Positions 52,819 to 61,177 of a stretch of 64,000 nt of DNA are shown piece after piece. The DNA lies in NCBI GenBank assembly GCA_027313705.1, contig DAHVDE010000004.1, positions 1 through 64,000 on the forward strand. The letters run 5' to 3'. Every line of letters starts with the position of its first letter. The first letter of the stretch is position 1. The translations under genes were made by a program, and so were the position numbers. The notes under the pieces were generated by a model that worked only from the letters and a program-made list of their open reading frames with translations, was not told the DNA's origin and did not search any database. This DNA is from Actinomycetota bacterium. GTDB lineage: Bacteria > Actinomycetota > Actinomycetes > Streptosporangiales > Streptosporangiaceae.

Positions 52819-53349
52819 ATGACGCACTTCCACCATGGTGTTGCCTGTGAGGTAGCGCACGGCTCGGTTCCGCCACCAGACACCGACGGGCGGGCGCTGA
52901 TCGCCGTGTTCGCCAACCCGGTCGCCGAGTACCTGCTGCGCTATGCGGCCGACGCCGGGTATCAGGTCGTGCTCGTCGAGCCGGACGCCGAACTAGCGGC
53001 CAAGTTCAACGGCACCGGAATCGAAATACGCTCCGGCATCGGGCCGCTTCCCGGCGAATCGACCGATGTCGTGGTCACCGATCACCACCGTGAAGAGATC
53101 GGCGTGATGCTGCGCGACGCGCTCGCCACCCCGGCCCGCTGGGTCGGCATCATGGGCAGCCCGCGAGTCGAACCGCCGCACATCCAGGCTCTCGCGTTGC
53201 TAGGCGTCTCCCCTGACGAGATCCTCCGGGTACACCGCCCGATCGGCCTCAACATCGGCTCGAGAACCCCAGCCGAGATCGCGATCGCGACCCTGGCCGG
53301 CCTCATTGCCGATCGCAACGACCGGCCGGGCGGCTTCCGCTTTGCCTGA
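52819..53349 (+). CDS. XdhC-like Rossmann-domain protein
   Basis: 176 aa. Resembles the C-terminal NAD-type domain of XdhC: ALIAVFANPVAEYLL, VVLVEPDAEL, VVVTDHHREEIG, WVGIMGSPR and the signature RVHRPIGLNIGSRTPAEIAIA. XdhC proteins handle the sulfurated molybdenum cofactor for xanthine dehydrogenase-type enzymes. The N-terminal XdhC_CoxI domain is missing, and no xdhA/B genes are in the window. Next to purine salvage, a link to xanthine oxidation is possible. Confidence 0.8.
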   Translation: MTHFHHGVACEVAHGSVPPPDTDGRALIAVFANPVAEYLLRYAADAGYQVVLVEPDAELAAKFNGTGIEIRSGIGPLPGESTDVVVTDHHREEIGVMLRDALATPARWVGIMGSPRVEPPHIQALALLGVSPDEILRVHRPIGLNIGSRTPAEIAIATLAGLIADRNDRPGGFRFA

Positions 53350-53752
53350 CCTGAGCCCGGCCTCGCCTGCTTCGGTGCCGAGAAAACTCGGCATCGGAGA
53401 AGACGACGAGGTCCTGGTCGTCGGCGCGGCGGACGGCTTCGCCGACCTGCTTGCCGCCGCCCTCGGCGGCGAGGCGGTCATCCACACCGACCTCGGTGAC
53501 GCGGAGTTGTTCGACGTGATCATCGCCTTCTTCACCTGGCAAGCTGAGCTAGCGGACCAATTCGACCGGCTCAGGGCCAAGATGGCGCCGGCCTGCGGCC
53601 TCTGGATCGCCTGGCCCAAGCGAGCATCCAAGGTGCCTACCGACCTGACCGACAACGTCATCAGGGAAATCGCCCTCCCGGCCGGCCTGGTCGACAACTT
53701 GGTCTGCGCGATCGACCAAACCTGGTCAGCCGTCCGCCTCGTCATCGGCTAG
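53342..53752 (+). CDS. DUF3052-like protein
   Basis: About 136 aa; TTG 53342 overlaps the XdhC stop, GTG 53375 (VPRKLGIGEDDEV) is an equally good start. LWIAWPKRASKVPTDLTDNVIR and GLVDNLVCAIDQTWSAVRLV are the conserved C-terminal blocks of the family I know as DUF3052; function unknown. Convergent with the VOC gene, overlapping its stop by 4 bp. Confidence 0.75.
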   Translation: MPDLSPASPASVPRKLGIGEDDEVLVVGAADGFADLLAAALGGEAVIHTDLGDAELFDVIIAFFTWQAELADQFDRLRAKMAPACGLWIAWPKRASKVPTDLTDNVIREIALPAGLVDNLVCAIDQTWSAVRLVIG

Positions 53753-54297
53753 CCGAGAATCTGGTGGCCGTTGAAGATGCCGAGTTCCTCTCGGTACAAC
53801 TCGAGTCCGACGCCGTTCGGGTCGCGGAAGTACATGCTGTCGTGCACGCCGCGATCCGGGCCGAGGTAGTCAACCCCGGCCTCGTCAAGCTTCTTCTTCG
53901 CCGCGTCGAACTGCTCCTGCGAGATGGAGATCGCCAGGTGCTGCACGCCGCCGATCGTCTCCTCCCAGGCGGGGTGCTCGTGCCCTGGAAAGTCGAAGAA
54001 ACCGAGCAGATTGTGATTACCGATGTCGAAGAAAAAGTGATTGGAGCCGGCGTAGTCACGGTTCTCCACGAGTTCAACCAGCGGGAACCCCAGGAACTCC
54101 TGGTAGAACTTGATCGTCTCCTCCGTGTCGCGGCAGATCAGGGCCAGGTGATGGACGCCCTGCACCGTGCTACGCGGCCGGCTCGACATCGGCTTCAGGT
54201 ACTTCTTGCGCAGTTCCTCCCGATGGGCGCGGATCTGCTCTAGCTCCTTGCCTGCTGGCTGCGGCACGACTGCCTCCCTGGTCGCGATGCCGGACAT
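53749..54297 (-). CDS. VOC-family dioxygenase/glyoxalase-like protein
   Basis: 182 aa: a charged helical N-terminal extension of about 45 residues (ELEQIRAHREELRKKYLKP), then one VOC unit set. GVHHLALICRDTEETIKFYQEFLG, HFFFDIGNHNLLGFFDF, GVQHLAISI and FRDPNGVGLELY give the usual His/Glu metal ligands. The substrate is not predictable; extradiol dioxygenase or glyoxalase activity are the options. Confidence 0.85.
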   Translation of the reverse strand: MSGIATREAVVPQPAGKELEQIRAHREELRKKYLKPMSSRPRSTVQGVHHLALICRDTEETIKFYQEFLGFPLVELVENRDYAGSNHFFFDIGNHNLLGFFDFPGHEHPAWEETIGGVQHLAISISQEQFDAAKKKLDEAGVDYLGPDRGVHDSMYFRDPNGVGLELYREELGIFNGHQILG

Positions 54298-54520
54298 CTT
54301 CTGCTATTCCAGTGTCGCAGGCCGCCAGACACGCGGAGCCACGACCGGCCGGTAACGGCAGCCTCCGCGCGACGACGCCGCGGACCAGGCAAGCACGGCC
54401 AGGGCGGCAGAGTTATCCCAAGGAATGTTGCGTATTCAACTATTGTTGTCACGGCCGGCGGGCGTGCCCGGCTAGCAGGGCCGGGCGAGGACGTAACCGT
54501 GCAGGTGAGAGGATCAAGCT
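54298..54520. promoter_or_regulatory. Divergent gap of VOC and pirin genes with GTTG-N6-CAAC dyad
   Basis: 223 bp. AT-richer patch near 54415-54450 contains GTTGCGTATTCAAC (54427-54440), a 4+4 dyad followed by another GTTG at 54444-54447. A MarR/HxlR-type operator is conceivable. GAGAGGA precedes the pirin start. Confidence 0.3.
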
Positions 54521-55519
54521 ATGCCAGCGGTAACTGCCAGGGACATCTTGCTGCTGCCGAGGATCGGCGTACCAGACAGCGCCGTGGTAGGAGAACGGCC
54601 AGTGCTGACCGTCACCACGGCACCGTCGGCTTACGAGGGCGAGGGCTTTCCCGTCCGGCGCGCGTTCGCCGGAGTTGACCTGAAGGCGCTCGACCCGTTC
54701 ATCCATATGGACCAGATGGGCGAGGTCGACTACGCGCCAGGCGAGCCCAAGGGCACGTCGTGGCATCCGCATCGCGGGTTCGAGACCGTCACCTACATCA
54801 TCGACGGCACCTTCCGCCACCAGGACTCTAATGGCGGCGGCGGGCTGATCACCAACGGCGACACCCAGTGGATGACGGCGGGCGGCGGCATCTTGCACAT
54901 CGAGGAGCCGCCGGAGGAACTTGTAGTCAGCGGCGGCCTGTTCCACGGCTTCCAGCTCTGGGTCAACCTGCCGAGGACACTGAAAATGACCCCGCCCAGG
55001 TACCAGGACATCCGGGCCCGCCAAGTCGCCTTGCTGAGCTCGCCTGACGGCGGCGCGCTTGTCCGGGTCATCGCAGGCGACGTCGACGGGCACGAAGGTC
55101 CTGGCATCACCCACACCCCGATCACCTTGCTGCATGCCACGTTGCAGCCTGGCGCGCAACTGCGGCTGCCGTGGCGGGCCGACTTCAACGCGCTCGGCTA
55201 CGTCATGGCGGGTTCTGGCACCGTCGGCGCCGAGCGGCGGCCGGTCAGGACTGGCCAGCTAGCGGTCTTCGGTTCCGGGGATGTCGTGACGTTCGCGGCG
55301 GGCAGCCGCTCGGAAGGCCCGAGCGAAGGCGCGGAAATCCTGGTGCTCGGCGGCCTGCCGATCAGGGAACCTGTCGCCGCCTACGGTCCTTTCGTGATGA
55401 ACACCAGGGCAGAGCTGGTCAAGGCTTTCGAGGACTACCAGGCAGGACGCCTGGGAACGATCCCGGCCAAGCCGGCCACCATCGGTGACCAACCGCACCC
55501 AGGGCACGACGTCCTTTAA
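54521..55519 (+). CDS. Pirin family protein
   Basis: 332 aa bicupin. N-terminal cupin metal ligands in SWHPHRGFETVTYIIDG and the downstream HIEEPPEEL; C-terminal cupin with LPWRADFNALGYVMAGSG and FGSGDVV. Bacterial pirins include quercetin dioxygenases and redox-sensing regulators. Monocistronic, convergent with the helicase gene. Confidence 0.9.
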   Translation: MPAVTARDILLLPRIGVPDSAVVGERPVLTVTTAPSAYEGEGFPVRRAFAGVDLKALDPFIHMDQMGEVDYAPGEPKGTSWHPHRGFETVTYIIDGTFRHQDSNGGGGLITNGDTQWMTAGGGILHIEEPPEELVVSGGLFHGFQLWVNLPRTLKMTPPRYQDIRARQVALLSSPDGGALVRVIAGDVDGHEGPGITHTPITLLHATLQPGAQLRLPWRADFNALGYVMAGSGTVGAERRPVRTGQLAVFGSGDVVTFAAGSRSEGPSEGAEILVLGGLPIREPVAAYGPFVMNTRAELVKAFEDYQAGRLGTIPAKPATIGDQPHPGHDVL

Positions 55520-55529
55520 CCAGGCCGGG

Positions 55530-57581
55530 TCAGGCACCTGCTTCCCGCTCCCGGCCATCCGCTAGCCGGCGCAACGCGCCGCGCACCACCTGCGGATCGG
55601 TGGTGGTCCAGTAGGGCGGCAGCGAAGCACGCAGGAAGCCGGCGTAGCGCGCGGTACTCAACCGGGGGTCAAGTACGGCCACGACCCCCCGGTCGGTCAT
55701 CGTCCGCAGCAGCCGTCCGGTACCCTGCGCCAGCAGCAACGCCGCCTGAGCGGCCGACACGGACATGAACCCGTTCCCGCCGCTGGCCGCTACCGCCCGC
55801 TGGCGCGCCGACGCCAGCGGGTCGTCTGGCCGGGGAAAGGGAATCCGGTCGATAATCACCAGTTGCAGCGAGGGCCCTGGCACGTCTACTCCCTGCCAGA
55901 GCGAGAGCGTGCCGAACAGGCATGTCGGCTCGTCGGCAGCGAACTGGGAGACCAGCTGGGAAGTCTGATCCTCACCTTGGCAGAGCAGCGGGACCGAAAG
56001 CCGTCCGGCCAGTTCGTCTGCGGCCTGGCGAGCCGCCCGCATCGAAGAGAACAGCCCGAGCGTGCGACCGCCGGCCGCCTCGATCAGCTCAGCCATCTCC
56101 TTCAGGTAAGACTCGTCGAGCCCGTCACGCCCCGGCGGCGGCAAGTGCCTGGCGATGTAGAGAATCGCGCTGCGCGGATGGTCGAAAGGCGATCCCACGT
56201 CGATTCCCGTCCAGGCGAGAGGCCGGACCTCCTCGGCGGGCTCAGGCGATGACCCGGCCTGGTCTTCGCCGGAGTCCGCCAGGCCCCACTGCCTGGCCAG
56301 CGGCTCAAAGGAGCCGCCGAGCGCGAGCGTGGCTGAGGTCAGCACTACCGTGCGCTTGCTGAAAAGCCGGCTCGCGAGCAGCCCGCCCACCCAGAGCGGT
56401 GCCACCCGCAATGTCGGCGGCCGCCCGGACGACTCTTCAAACCCCGGCCGGTCCATCCACACCACGTGCGTCCGCTGAGCGATCCCGACGCTGAACGCCC
56501 CGAGCATCCGGTCCGCCGCGTCCGCCACTTCACCGAGCGCGGCAAGCGCAGCCTTCCTGACCGCCACGGCAGCCGGGTCTTCCTCGGCACTCTTGCCCGT
56601 GGTGCGGAGCTCGGCGGCACAGCCGGCCGCCGCGTCCCTGACCGCCTCAAGCGTGACCGCAAGAGCCTCGTCGAGGATGTCGAGCCGCCCGGCGGGAATC
56701 TCGGCCAGGACGCGCTCGGCACCCTCGCCCGCCTGGCGGAACCTGGTCACCAGCTTCTCGTCGATCATCTTGCCGCAGCGCCTGGCCGCCGCCTCGATCG
56801 CCGGCGCGGAAAGCTCGTCTGATGCGACCGAGGTGACCCGGTCGGTGAGGTCGTGCGCCTCGTCGATGATCACGACATCGTGCTCGGGGAAGATGTCGTA
56901 ATCCTCGAGCGCGTCGATGGCCAGGAGCGCGTGGTTGGTGACCACGATGTCGGCATGCCCTGCCTCTTCCCTGGCCAGTTCGGCGAAGCACTCAGAGCCG
57001 AACTGGCAGCGCTGCTGGCCGACGCACTCCCGCGCGCTGACCGAGACCTGGCGCCAGGCCTGCTCACTCACCCCTGGTACGAGCTCGTCCCTGTCGCCGG
57101 TCCTGGTCTCGCTGGCCCACTCGTGCAGGCGCTGCACCTGCCTGCCGATCGCGGAGATCAAGCCGGGGTCAAACAACGTCTCGCCAGGCTCGTCGACCGG
57201 ACCGCCGCGCAGCCGTTGCAAGCACAGGTAGTTCCGCCTGCCCTTGAGGATCGCGAAGACCGGCTCCCTGCCAAGCAATGCCTTGCTGGCGGCCGCCAGC
57301 CTGGGCAGATCACGATCGATTAGCTGGCGCTGGAGCGCGATGGTAGCGGTAGAGACCACGACGGTGGCCTGGTGCTCGACCGAGTGCCTGGCCGCAGGCA
57401 CCAGGTAGGCGAGGGACTTGCCTGTCCCGGTTCCTGCCTGAACCGCGAGGTGCTCACCAGTCTCGATGGCGCGCTGAACCGCCCTGGCCATGGTGACCTG
57501 GCCAGGTCGCTGCGCACCGCCAATCGCCTTGACCGCGGCGGAAAGCAGGTCGGCGATGTCGGCGGAAACGGTTGGGGGCAT
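55530..57581 (-). CDS. DinG/XPD-type Fe-S ATP-dependent helicase
   Basis: 683 aa from ATG 57581 (MPPTVSADIADLL); frame to 57941 not conserved. Walker A AGTGTGKSLAYLVP, DEAH box IIDEAHDLTDR, an iron-sulfur Cys set (NYLCLQRL, ECVGQQRC, SECF), motif V/VI LFGTLSLWQGVDVPG and QGTGRLLRT. A 5'-3' helicase for unusual DNA structures or replication-transcription conflict. Monocistronic. Confidence 0.93.
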   Translation of the reverse strand: MPPTVSADIADLLSAAVKAIGGAQRPGQVTMARAVQRAIETGEHLAVQAGTGTGKSLAYLVPAARHSVEHQATVVVSTATIALQRQLIDRDLPRLAAASKALLGREPVFAILKGRRNYLCLQRLRGGPVDEPGETLFDPGLISAIGRQVQRLHEWASETRTGDRDELVPGVSEQAWRQVSVSARECVGQQRCQFGSECFAELAREEAGHADIVVTNHALLAIDALEDYDIFPEHDVVIIDEAHDLTDRVTSVASDELSAPAIEAAARRCGKMIDEKLVTRFRQAGEGAERVLAEIPAGRLDILDEALAVTLEAVRDAAAGCAAELRTTGKSAEEDPAAVAVRKAALAALGEVADAADRMLGAFSVGIAQRTHVVWMDRPGFEESSGRPPTLRVAPLWVGGLLASRLFSKRTVVLTSATLALGGSFEPLARQWGLADSGEDQAGSSPEPAEEVRPLAWTGIDVGSPFDHPRSAILYIARHLPPPGRDGLDESYLKEMAELIEAAGGRTLGLFSSMRAARQAADELAGRLSVPLLCQGEDQTSQLVSQFAADEPTCLFGTLSLWQGVDVPGPSLQLVIIDRIPFPRPDDPLASARQRAVAASGGNGFMSVSAAQAALLLAQGTGRLLRTMTDRGVVAVLDPRLSTARYAGFLRASLPPYWTTTDPQVVRGALRRLADGREREAGA

Positions 57582-57637
57582 GCCAGAAACGTACCGCCAG
57601 CGGCTGACTTTGGGGCCCGGCTCGCCGGCCTGGCCGG

Positions 57638-58555
57638 CTAGCTGGTCACGTTGGCGGTGCGAATCCTGGCGATCGCCAGCCCGACGAAGATGACGTTGTA
57701 AATGGCGAACGAGGCCAGTCCCTGCCAGATCACCGACCAGGTAATCGGGGTACGCAACAGCGCGTCGAACATCAGCCAGTAGTGGGTAGGCAGGTAGGGG
57801 TGAATCGCCGATACCTGAGTCACCGCGTCGAGGATCTGACTGGCGATGGTGATGACGAGCAAGGTCGCCATCACCGCGATCGCGTGCTGAGTGAAGGTCG
57901 AGAGCGCTAGCCCGATAGCGCCGAGCGTGGCGATCCCGCATGCTACGTACAGCGTGATCATCGCCAGCCTGGCCAGGCCGTCGAGCAGCGGCACGGTGTC
58001 GCCTGAAAGCAGCGTAACCGGCCCGATCGGAAACAAGATCGCGCCCATCAGCAGCCCGAGTCCGGCCACGAGCACACTGGCGGCCAGGCAGAACACCAAG
58101 ATCATCAGGTACTTGGTCAGCAGCAGCCTAACCCGCCCGGCAGGCACCGTGAGCAGGGTGCGCAAGGTGCCGATGCCTGCCTCTCCGGCGATCGAGTCGC
58201 CGGAGACGACGGCCACCGCCAGCGGCAGCACCAGCGTCATCAGCACGAAAATCGACAGCAGCGCCAAGAACACGCCGTTGTCGGCGACCTGCCCGATGAA
58301 CTCCCCGGCACCAGAGGGTCCGCCTCCGCCTGCCTGCGGGGTGTTGATGCGCAACACGATGCCGAGAAAGACCGGGGCTATGGCGAGCACGCCGAGCATG
58401 GCCAGGTTCCTCGGGCGCAAGAACACGATCCTCAGCTCGGACCTGAACAACCTCATCCAGGCCCGTACCTGCGCCGCGGGCGACGGCGGGCTGACCTGGC
58501 CGGCCCGCCAGGCTGACCCGGTCAGCGGGTCCGAGGTCACGCTAGCCATTGACAT
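57638..58555 (-). CDS. ABC-2 type transporter permease
   Basis: 305 aa from ATG 58555 (MSMASVTSDPL; ATG 58549 also possible); the start overlaps the ATPase stop. Six hydrophobic segments follow a cytoplasmic N-terminus (about 50-70, 95-120, 140-165, 172-198, 215-240 and one near the end). The motif SGDSIAGEAGIGTLRTLLTVPAGRVRLLL is typical of ABC-2 permeases next to the ATPase contact. An exporter, substrate unknown; partner of the LolA-like protein. Confidence 0.88.
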   Translation of the reverse strand: MSMASVTSDPLTGSAWRAGQVSPPSPAAQVRAWMRLFRSELRIVFLRPRNLAMLGVLAIAPVFLGIVLRINTPQAGGGGPSGAGEFIGQVADNGVFLALLSIFVLMTLVLPLAVAVVSGDSIAGEAGIGTLRTLLTVPAGRVRLLLTKYLMILVFCLAASVLVAGLGLLMGAILFPIGPVTLLSGDTVPLLDGLARLAMITLYVACGIATLGAIGLALSTFTQHAIAVMATLLVITIASQILDAVTQVSAIHPYLPTHYWLMFDALLRTPITWSVIWQGLASFAIYNVIFVGLAIARIRTANVTS

Positions 58556-59546
58556 TAAAGCCCTCACCGGTGAGCTGAACGAACAGGTCCTCAAGGCTGG
58601 GCCGCACGTTTTCCAGCCCGGCTACCGGCACGCCGGCCTTGACCAGTTCGGCGTTGATCACCTCGGGCCGGTGCTCGCCAAGGACTGCGGTGACCGTACC
58701 GTCCCCGGTGACGATGTCGGCCAGCCCGAGCCGGCCGAGCTCCTTGCTGGCCAGCGCCACCGCTGCGGTCCTGATCGAGATCTTGGGTTCGCCCCGGTCG
58801 CGCAGTGCAGTCATCGTCCCTTGGAACACCAGCTTGCCTGAACTCATCACGCCGACGTGCGAGCAGATCTGCTCGACTTCGGCGAGCAGATGCGAAGAGA
58901 CGAAAACGGTGGTGCCGTCGGAGGCGATCTGCTTGACCAGCGACCTGATCTCCCTGGTGCCCTGCGGGTCGAGTCCGTTGGTCGGCTCGTCAAGAATCAT
59001 CAGGTCCCGCGGCTGGAGCAATCCGGCCGCGATGCCGAGCCGCTGCTTCATGCCTAGCGAGTAAGCGCGGTAGCGCTTGCCGGCGGCTGCGAGCAAACCG
59101 ACCTGGTCAAGCGCCCGGCCGATCCTGGCCTTGGCCGTTCTCGGGTCGGCGCTCGGATCGGCCGCGTCGCACCTGGCCAGGTTTTCCCTGCCAGACAGAA
59201 AAGGGTAGAACGCGGGACCCTCGACCAGCGCGCCGACTCTCGGAAGTACCCGGTCGAGTCCGGCAAGCGCCTCGGCGCCGAGCAGCCGGAAGTAGCCGTC
59301 GGTCGGGTGCATGAGACCGAGCAGCATCCTGATCGTCGTGGTCTTTCCCGAGCCGTTCGGCCCGAGGAACCCGTACACGCTGCCTGAAGGCACCGCCAGG
59401 TCAACATTGTCGACCGCTAGCTGTCCGCCTCGGAACCGCTTGGACAGCCCTGAGGAGGCAATCGCCAGGCTCTGGCCAGGACGGGCCTGGCCAGAGCCGT
59501 TGAGGCTGGCCAGGCCGACCTGGTCCGCTGGGTCGGTCAGTGTCAC
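58542..59546 (-). CDS. ABC transporter ATP-binding protein
   Basis: 334 aa. Walker A GPNGSGKTTTIRMLLG, Q-loop region GALVEGPAFYPFLSG, signature YSLGMKQRLGIA (replacing LSGGQ, usual in this bacitracin/ABC-2 class), Walker B LMILDEPTNGLDPQG and the H-loop SSHLLAEVEQ. The N-terminal 30 residues are a Ser/Gly-rich extension. Overlaps the LolA-like gene by 4 bp upstream and the permease gene downstream. Confidence 0.95.
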   Translation of the reverse strand: MTLTDPADQVGLASLNGSGQARPGQSLAIASSGLSKRFRGGQLAVDNVDLAVPSGSVYGFLGPNGSGKTTTIRMLLGLMHPTDGYFRLLGAEALAGLDRVLPRVGALVEGPAFYPFLSGRENLARCDAADPSADPRTAKARIGRALDQVGLLAAAGKRYRAYSLGMKQRLGIAAGLLQPRDLMILDEPTNGLDPQGTREIRSLVKQIASDGTTVFVSSHLLAEVEQICSHVGVMSSGKLVFQGTMTALRDRGEPKISIRTAAVALASKELGRLGLADIVTGDGTVTAVLGEHRPEVINAELVKAGVPVAGLENVRPSLEDLFVQLTGEGFNVNG

Positions 59547-61030
59547 TTGACCTTGGCCGCGTCCGCGTAGAGCACGGCCGGCGTGACCGCGCCGATGAGT
59601 ACCTTGCCGTTGCTGGTGATCAGGGCGTTGAACAAGGTAGTGGAGAGCAGCTTGCCCTTGCCCCAGGAGCCGTGTACCGGCCTGGCCGCGTTAAGCAGCA
59701 CCTGCAGCAGTGCCCTGAGCTGAGCCGCGGACTGGCCGCCGGCGACTGCCTGCGCCTTGCCCGAGCTGAGCGGCGTCTGCCCAGACCAGCCTGCCCGCAT
59801 GCCGACGCTGGTCAGGGCCTTGAGCGCGCTGACGCCAGGCAGCACGGTAACGGAGAGCCAGCCCTTGCCTAGCACCTGGTGGCCGTTGTGCAACTTGACC
59901 AGCCTGCCCTTCAGCAAGTGCAGCCTGAGCGCACGCAGCCGCATAATGCGAGGAAACAGCACCCGGTGAAGAGGAAACAGCACCCGGTGAATCAGCTTGC
60001 CCGCACGGCCGATCCCGATCACGCGGACGATCCTCGGCACCCCGAGCCCAGCCGGGGAGAGCCTCACCGTCTTCACATGCGCCCCGGCGGGCGGCGTGAA
60101 CGTGAAGTTAGACTCGGCGGGCCTGGCCAGGCTGAGTTGGGTGAAGCCGATGGCGAATGCCTGGATGCCGCTGCCGCGGGCGTAGACCTGGACGCCAAGC
60201 GGCAGGTAGGTCTGCGAATCCACGTCTATGACGATCTTGCCGATCAGTGACTCGCTGGTCCGCGGCGAGAGGACTAGCTGGTAGGCGGACTGGCCAGCAA
60301 CGGTAGTGGTGCCGGGCACCGTGACACTCGTGGTCGGTCCGACGGCGGCAAGCAACTGCTTCGCGACCTGCTGCGGCGTCATCGCCCAGGTGCCGATTCG
60401 ACCGCTCGCCGGAAGCCTGACGGCCCCGGCGGGAATCTTGCCGGAAAGGCACTTGATCAGTTTCTCGCGCACGTTCTTCAGCGCCGGCCTGCCTTTGGCG
60501 CGCGCCGCGATCAGGCGCTTGCGCAGCGGCGCGATGCACCGGCGCACCGCCCCTGGCTCCAGAACCGCGATTCGCCTGGCGATCGCCGGCCTGGGGGGCA
60601 GCACCAGGTGAGTGGCGCTCTGGCCGTGACTGTCCCATAGCCAGACCTCGTTGCCGTTGACACGCAGATCGGTCTCGCCGAAGGGCACTGGAACGGCGAC
60701 CCGCAGGTGCCCAGGTCCCCCGTACCAGATATCCACGGTGTGCGTGCCGCTGATCCAGTTCGCCGCCGACAGCGTCGAGGAGTTCATCCCGGCAATATCG
60801 GGCAGCGAGGGGAAGCCCAGGTTGGCGTTCTCGGTGATCACGCCGGAGAAGGCGGTCGGCGGCTTGGCATGCGCCATCTCGGCGAGCAACTGGGCCGGCG
60901 TGCGGGCCGGCAGCGCCGGTCCTGCCGCGTTAGCGAACATGGTGCCCGCTAGCACGCCAGCCACGACGACCAAGGTACCGGCCGACGCCCACCAGAGTTT
61001 TTTACCTGACACCTGTCGCTGACCCGTCAT
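59543..61030 (-). CDS. LolA/RseB-like exported protein
   Basis: 495 aa from ATG 61030 with GGAGGTGG just upstream. N-terminal signal/anchor (KKLWWASAGTLVVVAGVLAG). The remainder has LolA/MucB-RseB-type features: AQLLAEMAHAKPPTAFSGVITE, VDIWYGGPGHLRVAV, NGNEVWLWDSHGQSATHL and the strand IVIDVDSQTYLPLGVQVY. It heads an operon with an ABC-2 ATPase and permease, a pairing conserved in actinobacteria as I recall; it likely binds a lipid or hydrophobic export substrate. A 21-bp duplication adds a HRVLFP copy near residue 350. Confidence 0.78.
   Translation of the reverse strand: MTGQRQVSGKKLWWASAGTLVVVAGVLAGTMFANAAGPALPARTPAQLLAEMAHAKPPTAFSGVITENANLGFPSLPDIAGMNSSTLSAANWISGTHTVDIWYGGPGHLRVAVPVPFGETDLRVNGNEVWLWDSHGQSATHLVLPPRPAIARRIAVLEPGAVRRCIAPLRKRLIAARAKGRPALKNVREKLIKCLSGKIPAGAVRLPASGRIGTWAMTPQQVAKQLLAAVGPTTSVTVPGTTTVAGQSAYQLVLSPRTSESLIGKIVIDVDSQTYLPLGVQVYARGSGIQAFAIGFTQLSLARPAESNFTFTPPAGAHVKTVRLSPAGLGVPRIVRVIGIGRAGKLIHRVLFPLHRVLFPRIMRLRALRLHLLKGRLVKLHNGHQVLGKGWLSVTVLPGVSALKALTSVGMRAGWSGQTPLSSGKAQAVAGGQSAAQLRALLQVLLNAARPVHGSWGKGKLLSTTLFNALITSNGKVLIGAVTPAVLYADAAKVK
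59950..59991. repeat. 21-bp exact tandem duplication inside the LolA-like gene
   Basis: GAGGAAACAGCACCCGGTGAA stands twice at 59950-59970 and 59971-59991. On the coding strand it gives HRVLFP-L then HRVLFP-R, an in-frame 7-residue duplication. Confidence 0.95.
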
Positions 61031-61177
61031 GGCCACCTCCCTGCCTTCGTCCAAGATACCCATTCCAAAGCAAGCGAATGGCCAGAGCCGCCTGCCGGCT
61101 ACCCAATCAGCAGGTAAATCAGCCGCAGGTAGCACCCGGGTATCAGCCTGCGGTTGTACCTGGCGCCGCCGGCCGGC

